NCBI GenBank assembly: GCA_017311185.1
Contig: JAESUZ010005539.1
Location: forward strand, 682,001-746,000
Length of the DNA: 64,000 nt
Reading direction: 5' to 3'
Source of the DNA: Proteles cristata cristata
Lineage: Eukaryota > Chordata > Mammalia > Carnivora > Hyaenidae
Made by a program: the position numbers and the translations under genes. Shown here one piece after another: positions 22,121 through 33,559 of the stretch. Within the stretch, counting starts at the first letter, position 1. Every line of letters starts with the position of its first letter. Under the pieces are notes generated by a model, which was given only the letters and a program-made list of their open reading frames with translations, was not told the origin of the DNA and ran no database searches.

Positions 22121-22139
22121 AAAGAAAGAGACTGTATTC

Positions 22140-22300
22140 ATCTCAGACCCCCAGGTATCCCTAACCAGCCCTGTTTCCTGATTTGAGCCCTCCCCTCTAA
22201 TGGGCCTGTTCTATGAGAGATCTCTGAGGGGAGGGACATCTGTGAGTTTTGCTGTAAGCCCAGTGCTGGTCGCCTACTTAGTGTCCAAAAAATATTATCA
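22140..22300 (+). mobile_element. L2 3' end fragment (probable)
   Basis: The order of GAGGGGAGGGACATCTGTG, AGCCCAGTGCTGGTCGCCTACTTAGTG matches the L2 3' tail. Confidence 0.5.
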
Positions 22301-23149
22301 TTCACCCAGTTTAACCCGAATATAAGTTGGGGCCCCATGCAGCTCAGTCTCACTTTGCTCTTGTATTTAAAGGAACAGAGGCCGAAATAAAAACAACATA
22401 CAGAGTTTTAAAAGGATCCTAATCTTTACTCGTAACTCTTAAAATAATTCCATGTGGATTCAATTCATGATCTAGAGCGACACTTCCTAAAATCCCCTTT
22501 TCTCTCTTCTCTTCCTCACACACTCCACAGCTGCCATGGAGATGCCATTCTCCAAACATTGTCCCGAAATCTGTTCCTCATCTCCAGCCTACATGGCATT
22601 TCCTTTTCCTCCTTTCCGCATGTCACACTTTATTGCTTCTTGCCAGATGTCTCTGGAATTTCTGCTCTGGCCAAAGAACATGCTGGAAGGGCTGGAGGAC
22701 ACATGAGCTCTTTGCTCCCAGCTCTTCCTCATTCCTTACAAGGGGATTCATGCAGACATCGGTGATTGAATGAACAGACAAGGGAAGACTTGGTTGACAA
22801 AAGGATCTGGGTTTGGATCTTGGGTCCTTTTCTCGTTCACCATGTGACTCTGTACAAGTTAGGAGACCGTCCAGAAATTCAGTTTCCTTGTGAGAAAAAC
22901 AGGGAAATAACACACTTACCCCCAGGGAATGTTTAGAATTAAATGAGTGAATTCTTTGAGATGCCCAAAATACCAGTGTCCAAAATGGAGTTAGCACAGA
23001 CGAGTATTGGCTAAGTCATTATCATCACCATCCTGAGATTTTTTTCCATCAACATGAAAAAAAAAAATGTTGACCCCCTTCTGCCCCAGGAGAGAGGACT
23101 CAGTTTCCCTTGAAGCCTCCTCCCTCCTTCCCCTTCTTCTTTCCTCCTT

Positions 23150-23327
23150 TTTAAAAAATATTATTTATTTATTTTGAGAGAGAGAAAGAGAAAGGGAGAG
23201 AATCCCAAGCAAGCGCCACACTGTTAACGTAGAGCCCAACGTGGGGCTCGAACTCATAAACAGTGAGATCATGACCTGAGCCAAAATCAAGTCTGATGCT
23301 TAACCGATTGAGCCACCCTGGCGCCCC
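23150..23327 (-). mobile_element. CAN SINE
   Basis: Reverse orientation, with CTTTCCTCCTT repeated on both sides as the target duplication. Confidence 0.93.
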
Positions 23328-23394
23328 TCTTTCCTCCTTATTGCTCTTCTCCTTCCTATTCCTCCTCCTTTCTATCATGAGCATTATTGTTACC

Positions 23395-23560
23395 ATGTAC
23401 AGGGCTCTGGAACCAGATTGTCTGCGTTCAGATCTTACATCTCCATTTATTTGAATCCAGGGAAACTACTTAACTTCTAGGCAACTTCTTGCTCTTGAAA
23501 AAGGGCTAATAATGATATCTACCTTATAGAAATGCTATCAGAATTACAACTAATACCATA
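23395..23560 (+). mobile_element. MIR
   Basis: Diverged core: CTCTGGAACCAGATTGTCTGCGTTCAGAT, AACTACTTAACTTCTAGG, TAATAATGATATCTACCTTATAG. Confidence 0.75.
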
Positions 23561-23764
23561 TACCAAGAGCAGAGAAGAATATTTTCCTACGGTACGTACC
23601 CAACAAGTGTTATTTTGTTGTATGTAGAGAGTAAAGGCAGAATCTGGATTTGGAGCCAGTTCTGACAGCAAAATCTACCTTCATAACAACTGTCTTGCCT
23701 CCTTTCTTGGGTTTGCTGTGGGGTCACGTGTAGTTACCAGACTGTTCCCTCCCTATACACCCAA

Positions 23765-24231
23765 AGGTATTGAAAGCCGAGTCTCAAAGAGATATTTGTG
23801 CACTCACATTCAAAACAGCATTATTCACAATCGCTAATGGGGGCAGGAACTCGCAGGGCCATGAACAGATAAACAAAATGTGGTCTATGCGTACAATGGA
23901 GTATTATTCAGCCTTAAGAAGGAAGGAAAGTCTGACACCTGCTACGACCCGGATGAACCTTGAGGACATTATGCTAAGTGAAATGACCCAGTCACCAGAG
24001 ACAACTGTTGACTTCACTTGTATGAGTCCAATTCACGGGGACAGAAAGCAGGATGGAGGTTGCTGGAGTTGAGGAGGCGGAGAAGGGAGTTAGGGTTTAA
24101 TGGAGACAGAGTTGTTTTTTTTTTTTTTCAAGACGAAAAGATTCCTACAGAGGGAACTGTACAGTTAAGAATAGCGATGACGGTAAATTTTACATGGTGT
24201 GTATTTTACCACAAAAAAAAAAAACTGAAAA
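23765..24231 (+). mobile_element. L1M 3' UTR
   Basis: Sense-strand L1 3' end, with landmarks AATGGAGTATTATTCAGCCTTAAGAAGG, GATGAACCTTGAGGACATTATGCTAAGTGAAAT, TGGTAAATTTTACATGGTGTGTATTTTACCACAAAA. It ends in a poly-A tail. Confidence 0.92.
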
Positions 24232-24504
24232 AAAAGTTGCCCCCCACCTTCTGCCCCAGGAAAGAGGGGACAGGACTCAGTTTCCCCTGCGTCCCTTTGC
24301 TGCTCACCTGGAGGCTGTAGTTAATACCATTAGTGACTCTATCTCTCGCTCATGCCCTGAGCCATGGAAGTCCTTTCGGGAGGGGTATATGGCCAACGTC
24401 TGTCCTCTCTCTTCCTCGAGAAGGGCCTCGAGAAGGGCCAGCAGTGTGAGGGGACAAGTCAGAGGCCTAGTTAACTAGGAGGTCTTTAAAATGGATTCAT
24501 TTCA

Positions 24505-24717
24505 GCCCACCTGGGTGGCTCAGTCAGTTGAGCATCCGACTCTTGGTTTCAGCTCAGGTCATGATCTCATGATTTTGTGGGTTCAAGCCCTGAGTTGGGC
24601 TCTGCGCTGACAGTGCAGAGTCTACTTGGGATTCTCTCTCTCTCTCCATCTCTTTCTGTTCCTCCCCTCACTCACGTGGTCTCTATCTCTCTCAAAATAA
24701 ATAAATAAACCTTAAAC
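24505..24717 (+). mobile_element. CAN SINE
   Basis: Head CCCACCTGGGTGGCTCAG, tail AAATAAATAAATAAACC; ATGGATT(C/A)AT lies on both sides. Confidence 0.93.
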
Positions 24718-24719
24718 AA

Positions 24720-26410
24720 TGGATTAATGTCCATTAATGTCTCATTGTATTATCAGTGTGTCGTCGGGGAAAAGGAGAAAGGTGTATATTGCTGCTATTC
24801 TGTTTGTCTGTGTGACTGTGTGTTTCTGTGGAGGCCTGACTGCCTCCACCTTTGTCACAAAGCTCCCAGCTTGTCCCAGGTTAGGGTCCTGATGGTGAAC
24901 GAGCCCTTTGTGTCAGATGGAGCACATTTTGCAGTGACTTGTGGAGAGATTTTTTCTTTCTTTTTCCAGCTGATTTGCTAATGTCTGCTGGGATTCTTTT
25001 AAGCTAAGGTTTTGAGATCTTCGCCTGGGTCAGGAGGTGAGGGGACCATGCACTGGAAGAAATTGCTTCCACTGGAATAGCCTTGATTGGAATTCTGAAA
25101 AAATGAAGGCAATTTGGAACATAGAAAGAGAGGTAAGCTGTGGGCTAAGCAGCAAATTGAGGTTTTATTTTCTCCTCTCCCTCTCTTTCTCCTTTGGCTT
25201 AATTTTTCTCCCTGTCTTTCCAGGATCCCTGGTCTCATTTCTCTCTGCCAAGCGATTTCTCTTTTCTACTTAAAAACCCCGTTTAAACCTCTGGCCCTTT
25301 GGGAACTGTGATTATTTCTGATTAAAACCTTGTCTTCGCCTGGACTCTTCCAGGAACAGACCCTAAAGTAAAGGCTGATGCGCAGGTAGCTTATTTGGGA
25401 AAATCCCAGGGAGCAGGAGGCCAGGAGGGAGCAGGGGGTGCTGGGGAGGTGTGGGTGGGTGAAACAAGGGTCGGGGGAGACACCCTGGGGGGGCGCATCA
25501 TGAAGCGAGTATCAGTTCTATCTCACTGGGCAACAGAAGGAGTTTTTCGCCCTCCTGTTCAGCCCCTGTGGGTCAAGGATGGCCCTGGTGTTTCTGGGGC
25601 GCATGAGCCGAGGGAGTGCTGAGTTCTGGAAGCCCTGCAGTATCACCAGAGTCCTGTGACAAGAAGCGAGAAGAACCTGGTGGAGTCTTGACCTTGCAAG
25701 GGGGTCTGTGCTTGTAACTGGAAGAGGCTGGCCAAAGCCCATATGGCACTGATGTCTGCAGACATGGCTGGAGTAAGAGGGGGGGCCGAAATGCCCCGTA
25801 TGGGCCATTAGACCCTCGAAGCCCAGAAGAGACCCAGGAAAGTAACGCAACATGCAACTTGCACTTACAGCGTAAAAGAATTCAACAAGGGCCTCAGTTC
25901 AAAGGCCGGCTTCTGTGATTTCTGGAACAGCGGCTGCTGAATGCCTTAGTGGTGTTCTCTGATTTGGGGGGGCTCCCGCTCTACCCATGCCCTGAGCACC
26001 AGCTCAGCCTCCCTGTTGGGTACGACCACTAGGCGGACCGCGGCTGAGACCGCAGCTGCTACTGATGGCATCATCCTCACAGGTGGGCTCTGAGGACGAG
26101 ATCAGACCATGGGTGTAAGGCACCTGGCACAAAGCCATCGCCACGTGGAAGCACGGTCACTGACTTTTTCATTTCTCTGATTATTGTCCCTGTACTGGAG
26201 TCTTGGATGTTATTGAGAATCCAGGGAAAGAGTGAAAAAAAAAAAAAACTTCCTTATTTAGGAGGTGGGGAGTTCCTAGGCTAGTTGAAATGTCTACACA
26301 TGAATAACATTATTATTATTATCATTATTATTATAGATTTAGAGATGGGGCGGTAAGTATAGAGCTCCCTATTTACCCTCCATCTTGGCTGCTCTCGTAT
26401 TATTATATAC
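24720..26410. other. Intergenic, no gene seen
   Basis: Unique DNA without recognised genes. At 25360-25420 the words AAAGGCTGATGCGCAGGTAGCTTATTTGGGAAA resemble the edge of an old dispersed repeat. Confidence 0.5.
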
Positions 26411-26414
26411 TTAA

Positions 26415-26422
26415 TATATATA

Positions 26423-26466
<44 letters not shown>
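26415..26466. repeat. (AT)n(GT)n(AT)n compound microsatellite
   Basis: An alternating purine-pyrimidine tract of about 52 bases, ATATAT-GTGTGT-ATATAT. Confidence 0.97.
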
Positions 26467-26469
<3 letters not shown>

Positions 26470-26983
26470 GGATTTACTGCACGTTTCCTGGTCCCTTGTA
26501 TGGGCTCAGCAGTGTGTGTGGGGCACAGTGCAAGGGAGGGAAAGCATGCTGTTAGAGCAGAGGCTGTCGGCATCCCATGCATGTCCCCACTGTCTACCCA
26601 AGAGGTGACCTGTAGCCTCTGTAGATAGTTCTGGGGACCGTGGCTTCCTACCTCAATCACATGTCTCTCTCTCCTCTCCGACGGCTCTTTCTGCAGAGGG
26701 AACATGCTTAGAGTCTGGGAGGAACAGACTGAGTGCTTTTAACACTTCTGGAAGTAATAGCAGACAGTGAGAGGTAGGAGGGGTGCAGAAACAGCCGAGA
26801 TTCCTCCCTCCTTGGTGGGACATGCACTGTCTCAGAAGGTTCTGGGTGAGAGGGCACCTCAGTTGTTCACATCAACAACACGGCCATTGTCTGTCTTTCC
26901 TGGGCTTGCCTCCCTGACTTACTTCTCACTCCCTGTGCTTCCTGGGGTCATAACATCCACCCAGGATACTTAAAACTTAATTC

Positions 26984-27201
26984 CTTTCTTTTAAGAAAAT
27001 TTTTAAACCTTTTATTTATTTTTGAGAGACAGAGCACAAGTTGGGGAGGGGCAGAGAGACAGGGAGACACAGAATCGGAAGCAGGCTCCGGGCTCTGAGC
27101 TGTCAGCACAGAGCCCGACGTGGGGCTCACGGCCACGACCTGTGAAATCGTGACCTGAGCCGAAGTTGGAGGCTCAAGGGACTGAACCACCCAGGCACCC
27201 C
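26984..27201 (-). mobile_element. Feline CAN SINE
   Basis: Full length; exact target duplication TTAAAACTTAATTC at 26970 and 27202. Confidence 0.96.
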
Positions 27202-27229
27202 TTAAAACTTAATTCTCAAATTTAGTTCT

Positions 27230-28020
27230 GATTAGAGAAGTAAGTCTTGCTCATGGTAAGCAATTCTGACACCACAAAAATGCATAGCATAGGAAATGAT
27301 AATCCTTTTCGATGTCAGACTTCTGCCTCTTTAACTTTCACTACTCTTAAAAGTTTGGTGAACATTTTTCCATATCCTTTTCCTTTTGTTAACAAGGTAA
27401 CAATTTTTATTGTATTAAAAATGGAATCATATTATAATAACGTTCTATGGCTTTTTCCCCATTTAATATACATATTCCCATATTCCCATAGTCCCTGCAG
27501 ATCTACCCCATTCCTGTTAGCTGCCACTCCATGTATCCGCAGGAGAACATATGACATTTTATATAACTAAGACCTTGCTGCAAACTACTGGGTTATAACT
27601 AGTGTTTTGCTACTATAAATAATGTACAGTAAGTTTGTTTGCAAATGTTCTTTGCACCCTGGTATTGGCATTCTTATGGGATCATTTCTTAGAAATTGCT
27701 GGCTAAAGAGAACCTACATTTATTTTTTTTGTTTTTGAGAGAGAGAGAGAGAGAGAGCACGTGCAAGCAGGGGAAGGGCAGAGGAAGGGAGAGAGAGAGT
27801 CTGGAGCAGGCTCCACACCCAGCACAGAGCCCAATGCGGGACTCGATCTCACAATCGTGAGATCATGACTTGAGCCAACAGAGCCACCCAGGTACCCCAA
27901 GAGAACCTACATTTAAATACTAATAGATATTGTCCAATTATGCTCCAAGATCATTGCACTGACCAGCAAGAAAGTTTGCTTTCACTGGCAAGAAGGTTGG
28001 TGTGCACTTAGGGCTGTTAT
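27230..28020 (-). mobile_element. L1M fragment, split by a SINE
   Basis: Antisense L1 3' region, with landmarks TAAATAATGTACAGTAAG, ATTTCTTAGAAATTGCTGG, and on the far side of the SINE AATAGATATTGTCCAATTATGCTCC. The halves join through the SINE's target duplication. Confidence 0.75.
27723..27898 (-). mobile_element. CAN SINE nested in L1M
   Basis: Target duplication AAGAGAACCTACATTTA at 27706 and 27899, exact over 17 bases, so the insertion is recent. Confidence 0.96.
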
Positions 28021-28359
28021 GAGCCAGAAAGAGGAGCAAATTGGGGGGACAAGGTATTTGTGATATTGGGATATCACTCCAAGTATTTACTTGCCGTTCT
28101 TTCCTTACTATAAAGCTCATAGACTCTAACCCTCTCAAAGCTCCATTACAAGGTCACCCTCTTCTCTTTCAGGGGGACCCTGGAGAGTGGGGAATGGAGG
28201 CTTGTAATGTCTGGAGGACACAGAGGTGCTAGAAATACTTTTCTGTTCCTGGTCATGTGTTTCTGGCCAATCAGGAGGGAGATGGTCAGATATGGATCCC
28301 AGGTTGGCCAGGTCCAGAGTGTATAATTTCAGGAAAGTCACTCACCTCTCTGGACTGGT

Positions 28360-28465
28360 TTTATATTACATTACATTACATTACAGTATATATTATATAT
28401 TCTGTTATATTCTGTTCTATTCTAATCTATTTATTGTATATATTTTATTTTATTTTATTTTTTCA
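28360..28465. repeat. AT-rich pentanucleotide repeats (ATTAC)n, (TATTT)n
   Basis: ATTAC/TTACA units pass into TATTCTG and then TTTTA units. Low-complexity sequence of about 100 bases. Confidence 0.9.
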
Positions 28466-28620
28466 CCTGAAAAATGAAGACTAAGATACTTGCTTTCTGC
28501 AGTTGTGATACTTGTTAGGTGAATGCTTAACCTAAATGCTGTAATAGAAAGTCCCTCAATCTCAATGCCTTAACCCAATATAAATTTATTTCTCACTCAA
28601 TTATATCCTAAATGGGTGGT

Positions 28621-28829
28621 TTTTTTAAAACTTTATTTGGAGAGAGAGACAGAGAACACCCGTGGAAGAGGAGCAGAGAGAGAGAGGGAGACACAGAATC
28701 TGAAGCAGGCTCCAGGCTCTGAGCTAGCTGTCAGCACAGAGCCCAATGCGGGGCTCGAACCCATGAACTGTGAGATCATGACCTGAGCCGAAGTCAGACA
28801 CTTAACCGACTGAACCACCGAGGCACCCC
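28621..28829 (-). mobile_element. Feline CAN SINE
   Basis: Reverse orientation; TAAATGGGTG and TAAACGGGTG flank it. The DNA on both sides (28540-28620, 28830-29040) looks like one old repeat that it interrupted. Confidence 0.94.
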
Positions 28830-30039
28830 ATAAACGGGTGTTTCTAATTGGTAGAGGGGCTCCTCCTCAAGTGGTGGGCCAAGCTTCTTCTATCTTTGGT
28901 TCTTTGACGCCCAGCTCCTCAGTCCCCATTCTTGCGTATTTCAAGTAACTGAGGAGAGATGAGCATGAAGGGTGGCCCATGGGAGGGTGTCTAGACCAGA
29001 GGGAGTGCACATGAATCCTGCCCACATTCCATCAGCCAGATGCTGTGGGAGCCACAAAAACACACCTCTCAGAGCTCCTACCATGGGGAGAAGTGCCCAG
29101 CGACCCCAGCTGCTGTCCTGAATTTGCCATCACGTTCACGAGGAGAGTAGCCATGCTTCTCCTGGGCTGCTCCCAGCTGATGACTCATCATGGCGGACGT
29201 CCTTAGCTAGGCCCTCTCTGGCAAGACCAGGACCTCTCCCAGTGAGCAACTCAGGCTCGAAGACAGCCCGTTGGCCTGGCAGAAACTTTCTTGGATGTGT
29301 GACACAGTCTGAGACTTTTTCTACTCAATCCTTTCTCCCCACCTTATTCCCGCAGATGTTATGCCCTCATGTGACCTGAAAGTTCTCAACTTTTTTCTGT
29401 GCCCCACTTCCCCTCCCCCCCCCAATAAAACCCTTACATGTCTAATCCCATCTCTCCTGTCGCTTCTCAGCCAACTCCAGCTAAAGCATGTGACTACCCA
29501 TAACTGCAAGGGAGTCTGGGAAATGTAGTTCAGCTGCATGTCCAGGAGGAAAAGGAAGTGGGTCTGGTGAACCGCGAGCCAGTCCCTGGCACAGACATCA
29601 CGAGGATGAAGATAACATGCAAAGTACGGAGCTTCCAGTGCCTGGCCAGCAGCGATGCAGTCGTGGCTGCCCTTGTCACTATGGCCCTTTGTACCAAGGT
29701 GTCAAGTTCCCATCCAGCATGTAGTGCGTCCCCTCTTCACGACATGTGGTCTGGCCTTGCCGGTGGTCTGACCCCTCCATGGGGGTTCCTCCAAATTAGA
29801 GGCAGGAAAGACGCAGCCGTGCGTCCCAAGATGGGGGTGTCATCCTTAGAGAAGCCACCTCTGGGGACATCTCTTCCGCATTAGCCCCAACTCACCCTCC
29901 AGAGTCCCTTCACCCGGCTTGCCCCACGGATGGAAACAAGGTGTCGTAGAGTGGCATGCCCAGCCTCGCCGAGGCCAGCCCTCAGGAAAAACCGTGCATC
30001 TCACAAGGAGCCTCTTTGCCCATCGCCGGTGCCTCCCGC
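28830..30039. other. Intergenic, no gene seen
   Basis: The left part is old repeat-like DNA; the rest is unique with no recognised gene. A C-run (29410-29424) and several CpG-bearing stretches precede the candidate element at 30040. Confidence 0.5.
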
Positions 30040-30840
30040 CATGCCACTGCTTTAAGAGCTCCATAAATGCTGATAATTCCCGCATTAAACTTCACTTTAT
30101 TATTTTCTCTGGATGCAGGTATGCGGATGATATGAGGCCTCGCTGCATTTACATACAAATTGAAGATTTTTATTAATCAGTCCAGTACCAGGGATCCAAC
30201 GTTAACAGTCCATCAGGCCCTTAAATACATTTGGTGACATTTTTACCATGCATTAGCATGATAGGGCAAGGCGAATATAATGTACCAATGATTGCTTTTC
30301 CATTGAAAGCACAAACGGTTTCATTTTTCCTGTCATCTCAAATAAGTGTTAAAGAGGGTTTGGAGGCTGTTTTGTCCGCGCCGTATGCTCAGGACTTACA
30401 AACACTGATGTGAGCGCATTAAATAACCATTAGCGTCTCGGCCTGGACCACAAGACCGTCCCTCCTCTTCAGAATTTATTCTTTGATTTAAAGTGAAGGC
30501 AATCTGTGGTTGCTTTCATAAAGTCCTGCGGCCCCTCCATTCTCCCTCCAACAAAATGCATTACAACAGTAATTTTATGACTGTTAAAATAACTGTCGTT
30601 AACAAGCACTTAATTAAAATGTACAATAAATAGCCGACTGCAGCCTTATCTGCTCTCCGGAGCGGCCACGGCCGAGACTGCAATGCCCAGGCCTGCTGTT
30701 GCCCAGCTTGTTTGCAGATTAATTGCTTTTCGAGCTGGCAGGAGCTGCCTCTTCAGCCGCCAGATCGTAAATGACCAGATAGGGACTTTATCAATCAGGC
30801 GCGTGCGTCTGTGACCGCTGGTGGACGGGCAGGGAGGCTG
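30040..30840. promoter_or_regulatory. Strong candidate conserved developmental enhancer
   Basis: About 800 bp with no recognisable transposon or simple repeat, AT-rich but retaining CpGs. Motifs seen: inverted repeat CATGC-ATTA-GCATG (30247-30260), CTTTGAT of TCF/LEF type (30481-30487), TGTGGTT of RUNX type (30505-30511), TTAATTAA (30610-30617) next to CACTTAA, GATTAATTGC (about 30716), and ATCAATCA of PBX/HOX type (about 30790). It reads like ultra-conserved regulatory DNA of a homeobox gene desert. IRX3, about 30 kb away, is the nearest gene; IRX5 could also be a target. No alignment was possible. Confidence 0.65.
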
Positions 30841-30999
30841 GAGGGTGGGCGGAGGGCAAGCCTTGGGTGGGTAGGCAGCAAGAGGGCCCAGAGCCCCCAC
30901 TTGGGTGGCTCTGGCCAAGCAACAGTTTTGAGGATGGTGATAATAGTGAGCGCTTAACCGTGGGCAGGTACTTTATTTTTATCAACGTGTTTTACTCCA

Positions 31000-31175
31000 A
31001 TAACAACAGTGATGAGGTGGCGCTTATTAGGATTCTTGTTGATGCACGAGGAAATGGAGGCTGAGAGGTTACGTGGCTTGCCCAGGGTCACACAGTCCAT
31101 AGTGGCACATCTGGGATTCGAGCCCAGGTGCCATTATTCCAGGGGAGGGGCGCTTAACCCCCACACCAGGCTGTC
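31000..31175 (-). mobile_element. MIR
   Basis: Reverse core: GAAATGGAGGCTGAGAGGTTACGTGGCTTGCCCAGGGTCACACAG, ATTCGAGCCCAGGTG. Confidence 0.85.
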
Positions 31176-31439
31176 TCCTCGGAGATGTGAATTTATTGCA
31201 CGCCTGTCACATACCTGCAGCTGTGCTGAAGTCTACATTTATTATGTCACCTGGGGGGTGTGTCTTTAATAAATACATATTTATGAAGTGCCTGCTATGT
31301 GCCTGGGCTGTGCTAGATGCTAGAGGTACAAAAGTGAGCCCTAATGATCTGATCTGTGCCCTTAGCTTGTGGCCCAGTGGGGAAGACAGCTGTTGAGCAG
31401 GTAATGGGATCACAGAGCAGAGTACCTTACGAATGTTTT

Positions 31440-31639
31440 CTTTTAAATGTTTACTTTTGGGGGCGGTGCAGAGTGTGAGCAGGGAAGGGGCAGAGAGAGA
31501 GGGAGACACAGAATCCCAAGGAGGCTCCAGGCTCCCAGCTGTCAGCATGGAGCCCAACGCGGGGCTTGAACTCATGAGCAGAGAGATCCTGACCTGAGCT
31601 GAAGTCAAACACTTAAACAACTGAGCCACTCAGGTGCCC
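31440..31639 (-). mobile_element. CAN SINE
   Basis: Reverse orientation, ending in CTGAGCCACTCAGGTGCCCC. It sits within an old dispersed repeat (31270-31430 and 31640-31800 carry its two parts). Confidence 0.92.
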
Positions 31640-31657
31640 CAAACAGAGTGTCTTCAA

Positions 31658-31660
<3 letters not shown>

Positions 31661-31694
<34 letters not shown>
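31661..31694. repeat. (TG)n microsatellite
   Basis: About 34 bases of uninterrupted TG. Confidence 0.95.
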
Positions 31695-31699
<5 letters not shown>

Positions 31700-31869
31700 G
31701 GGATCAAGGACAGCTTCCAAGAGGAAGTGACCTTCAAGCTGAGCTGGGAAGAAAAAGAAGCAGTGACCAACCAGAGGAAGGGGAAGGGAATGAGTGGTCC
31801 GGGCAGGGAGACAGTTGAAGGAGAATGCTCATGCCAGGTCCCGGCCCCTAAAGAAGGTTCTGTGTAGCT

Positions 31870-33240
31870 GGGCTTCGGAGGGGCACTTGTGAGTAGAAGG
31901 GATGGGACCCAGGGAGTCAACAGTGCTCGAAGGAGGAGAGCCTCGTGAACCCTGCGGGGTAATCAGAGAGCTGATTGTGTTTTCCAAGGGGCCCCACTGG
32001 AGAAGGGCCTTGTCAACGACTTCCTAATGCAGGTATCACGATTCCCGTTTCTACAGTGGAGACGCAGAGGCCCACAGAGGGATGATTAAGTGGCTTGCAG
32101 AGGCCACTGGGGCAGCCGATAGTGGGCAGGAGGCCATCTGCACAGGGTGCCCAGAGCCTGCTCAACTCTGCTCACTCCCCCATGTGACTCTTGTCACCGT
32201 CCAGGAAGGGGATTACTTTTGGATCTGTTGCTGGTATCTTGGCACCACCAGAACTACTGAGTCACGAAAATGATCCTCTTAAAATTGTGGATTGCGTCCC
32301 TTTAAAATTCGATGCTGCTACGGTTCTTCCCGGATCCCCGTGTGGATGGGTCTGGGAACAACGGGTGGGAATGCTTTCCCCTACAGATAGCAGAATAACG
32401 TAGAGCCAATCAACCAACCCAAGCTACCAGTTACTCATGCGCCTTAACGGGAGGTCTGGAGGAGGACAGCTCCGATTTTGGGGAGGAGTCTAATCATATT
32501 GTGAAGGACATTTTCGCTCTGCTCTCCTAGGCAGGCAGGTCTTTCCCACTTAAACTTTTGCACACTGGTCATAGAATGGCTGTCAAATGAAGGGTAGGAA
32601 GGGAAGGTGTTGACGGGGCAGAGCTCTTCTGAGAGCTGGCAGCACATCCCTCTATGTGTCAATGGTCAAGTCCAAGTCACACGGCCATCTAGTTGAAGGG
32701 GTGTTGGGAAGTGGCTCTCGGATGGCTGGCCTGCCGTGGTGGGTAGAGTGTTGGGCACCCAGGCACCCTGAGTGATGTGGGAGATCTGCCAGCAAGCAGG
32801 AAAGGGTGGGGTAGGTGGTGGCGGGAAGGCATCATGGTACCCGGCAGTCACTGTGTGTCAGGAATTGGGCTAGAGGATTGTCTTCAAATCCTCACACTCC
32901 TCTCAGAGGCTCTGGCTCAGACTCAGATCTGTCTGACTCCAGGCCCCTGGCTCCCAAAGTCCAGTCCATGATTCTGTAGCCCCTGCAGCCCTTAGGAGGT
33001 GATTGAGGCTCACTCCAACCCCCAGGCAGTTTGAAGGACAGAAAGCCTCCTGTCCCCTTTGTGCCAGACACCCCAAGCCTTCAGACTTGAGCCTGATTTG
33101 AGGTCTTTCCCCTGAGGGCCACCTTCACCCACCCCACCATCTCCTGGCCGCTTGGCAGAGAACACTTCTCTCTCAACACTGGGTGGTAAGCTCATTTGGG
33201 GGTGAAACATAGATCTTAGACTCATTTTAGAAAACACAGC
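31870..33240. other. Intergenic, no gene seen
   Basis: Mostly unique DNA with MIR-like traces near 32040-32110. No gene or clear element. Confidence 0.5.
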
Positions 33241-33242
33241 TT

Positions 33243-33471
33243 GGGGCGCCTGGGTGGCTCAGTCTCTTAAGCATCTGACTTCGGCTCAGGTCATGACCTC
33301 ACGGTTTGTGGGTTCGAGCCCCACATCGGGCTCTGTGCTGACAGCTCAGAGCCTGGAGCCTGCTTCAGATCTGTGTCTCCCTCTCTCCCTGCCCCTCCCC
33401 CACCTGTGCTTTGCCTGTCTCTGTCTCTCAAACATAAATAAATGTAAAAAAATTTTTTTAATAAAAAAAAA
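33243..33471 (+). mobile_element. Feline CAN SINE
   Basis: Near-consensus head, tail AAACATAAATAAATG plus A/T runs; a diverged AAACNCAGC target duplication flanks it. Confidence 0.95.
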
Positions 33472-33559
33472 GAAACTCAGCATTATGATAGTAGGAAAAG
33501 CTCCCCTCCCCCAAAACAAGATGGAAAAAAAAAATGGTAGAATACTTTTGTTAAGGAAA

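Noticed and set aside
23770..24320. Frames that read like fragments of a conserved protein
   Set aside because: They fall in an L1 3' untranslated region, which recurs throughout mammalian genomes.
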